Positions 20,986 to 22,314 of a stretch of DNA of 22,314 nucleotides are shown piece by piece. Position 1 is the first letter of the stretch. Every line of letters begins with the position of its first letter. The position numbers and the translations under genes were made by a program. This DNA is from Pelargonium cotyledonis (Eukaryota > Streptophyta > Magnoliopsida > Geraniales > Geraniaceae), in the NCBI GenBank assembly GCA_036897625.1, contig JAYMTA010001021.1:1-22314 (forward strand). Direction: 5' to 3'. Below the pieces are notes generated by a model, which saw only the letters and a list, made by a program, of their open reading frames with translations, did no database searches and was not told the DNA's origin.

Positions 20986-21242
20986 GTCTGCAATCGATGT
21001 GGTAAAAATTGCTAGCATGAAGTAGCCTTACTGTAAGTGCTAATCTAGAGCACAATTGATGTGGCAGAGACAGATTAAGTAATTGAACCAAATACAGAAA
21101 TAAACAAGTAACTTGGCAATACAAATTGTTGGAACATATGGATTAAAATTTAGAAGAGGGAGGTACCTCACTTATTTTTTTTGCATATGGAACTGAGACT
21201 CATACCTCAAAATAGTACGAATAACTTACCATAGGAGTTAAG

Positions 21243-22221
21243 CTATTCACTGCCGAAATCTTCATAGCTCAAGCCTTCAGATATGGTGTCTAATCTTCTG
21301 TTGTCTCCTGTAAGCCCAAGAAACTAATATATCTAAGCATCCCACTTTGAGATGAAACAAAATATGAAATAGTTGGAAAAGACCTCACCTTGAAGTTCTA
21401 ATCTTTCACGAGAATCTAAGAAGTTATCTGTATCTGGTGCTAAGAAGGGTGATCTAGGATAGCTCTCTAGTATATCTGAAAATTAAGCTGAAAATTAGCC
21501 TAAGATCCAACATCTGCATCTTGGTTAGTACCTATTAACTTATCCTAAATATAATAGAATTAAAGCCTATGAAAGAATTGGTAGCCATTTCAGTTGATAC
21601 ATTAATTCCTAATAATAAAAAATTCATAGATACAAGCATGCATGGAAACACACAAGAAAAGGAGAGGACAAACCAGAACTCTGAGAAAAGTCGGCTGTCA
21701 GATCTGAGAGACTGAAACTTCGAGGAATCTGACCCAAAAATCCAAATGATGAAGTGTCTGCATCCAAAAGTGAATCATTCAGGGGCTGTCCACTGGACTC
21801 AACACTACTGTACGATGCACCAGATGCATCCCCTAGTGTCGGACGTCCTTCTAAGACATTTCCATCAGCACCAAACATGTACGAGGAATTGCCTGAATAT
21901 CCAACTTCTGATTTGATCATTGCTCCATTCATTCCTGAAATCGGACCCAAGTTTGAATTCTGATTTGGCAGCATGTTAAAAGGGGCAGCAATCCTGCTGG
22001 CATGGGAAGGCATTTCAAAGGTAGAGTGCATATTTCTATGCAGTGACGAGCTACCATTAGTGAATGTGTTCGGCAGACTGGAGCCACCATTAGTGAATGC
22101 AGTAGGCAAACTAGAACCAACAGGGTGGTGGATGTTTTCTGGCTTCAGAGCTGGTCCTGTATGCTCTGGAGCATAGCAAGCGGGATTCTGGTGCACTGTT
22201 TGCATAAAGCGACATGGATTA
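21243..22221 (-). CDS. C-terminal part of an unidentified Ser/Asn/Gly-rich protein (partial)
   Basis: Three minus-strand exons are visible: about 22221-21674 (its start could instead be 22195), 21475-21389 and 21307-21230, the last containing the TAG at 21245-21243. Phase 1 is kept at both junctions. The large exon encodes a low-complexity Ser/Asn/Gly-rich region with PEH, KPE and KSEVGYSGNSSYMFGADG. It then gives FGFLGQIPRSFSLSDLTADF, followed by DILESYPRSPFLAPDTDNFL and the end LSYEDFGSE. The conserved-looking last blocks and acidic/aromatic clusters recall plant nuclear regulators, but I cannot name the family and see no DNA-binding or enzymatic domain. The 5' part lies beyond the window edge. 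A further downstream exon may lengthen the protein by alternative splicing. Confidence 0.7.
22048..22113 (-). repeat. 33-bp in-frame tandem repeat in coding sequence
   Basis: Two 33-base units (22048-22080, 22081-22113) encode consecutive 11-residue repeats of the type GSSLPTAFTNG and GSSLPNTFTNG. They have diverged at several bases, so the duplication is not recent. Confidence 0.8.
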
Positions 22222-22270
22222 CTAAATCAACAGAGCTGAACATGCCAAATCAAAATTGAAAAAGAAAAGA

Positions 22271-22292
22271 GGGGGGGGGGGGGGGGGGGGGG
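22271..22292. repeat. 22-base G homopolymer near the window edge
   Basis: An unbroken G run is followed by TGGGGTTTATTTTTTTTCCCGC and the end of the sequence. In plant introns such long G/C runs are rare and often mark sequencing or assembly ends. It lies upstream of the last exon of the minus-strand gene. Confidence 0.8.
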
Positions 22293-22314
22293 TGGGGTTT
22301 ATTTTTTTTCCCGC

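Noticed and set aside
1-22314. A new gene cluster or defence-like system
   Set aside because: The recognised genes are single-copy-type housekeeping genes with unrelated roles and mixed orientation, as expected for ordinary plant chromosome sequence.

Overview
This window is plant nuclear DNA from a eudicot. Genes are split by AT-rich, T-rich GT..AG introns, and the predicted proteins are plant-specific or plant-like: a chloroplast methionine-biosynthesis enzyme with an N-terminal leader, and a pyruvate kinase of the plant At3g52990/At2g36580 type. Plant retroposon remnants (LINE tails, tRNA-derived SINEs) and a Stowaway-like MITE sit in introns. The species cannot be fixed from the sequence; a rosid such as a Rosaceae species is only a guess. 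The 22-base G run at the right edge suggests a contig end.

Layout. (1) 1-960, + strand: the last exons of an unidentified Ser-rich, acid-then-basic protein whose stop codon falls on its last splice junction. (2) 1846-7076, + strand: complete 16-exon gene for a cytosolic-type pyruvate kinase (523 aa), with a SINE remnant and a MITE in its introns. (3) 7077-7704: convergent gap holding a poly(A) signal and a promoter-like block with tiny ORFs. (4) 7705-11528, - strand: complete 8-exon gene for tubulin-folding cofactor B (243 aa), with a LINE tail in intron 7. (5) 11529-11882: compact divergent promoter with a duplicated G-box, shared with (6) 11883-19351, + strand: complete 13-exon gene for chloroplast cystathionine beta-lyase (463 aa), with a larger LINE fragment in intron 9. 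(7) 19352-22314, - strand: the 3' part of an unidentified Ser/Asn/Gly-rich, probably regulatory protein, whose last intron carries a SINE with target-site duplications.

I joined the exons of genes 2, 4 and 6 by hand. In each the coding phase is continuous at every junction and the total length matches what I remember of the Arabidopsis relatives (about 527, 243 and 464 aa). The genes serve unrelated housekeeping roles: glycolysis, tubulin folding and methionine synthesis. Nothing suggests a cluster or pathway. I found no tRNA or rRNA gene, CRISPR array or obviously new system. The points most worth checking are the altered active site of the pyruvate kinase, an in-frame alternative C-terminus in the last gene, the stop-on-junction design of the first gene, and the G-box pair spaced two helical turns apart.
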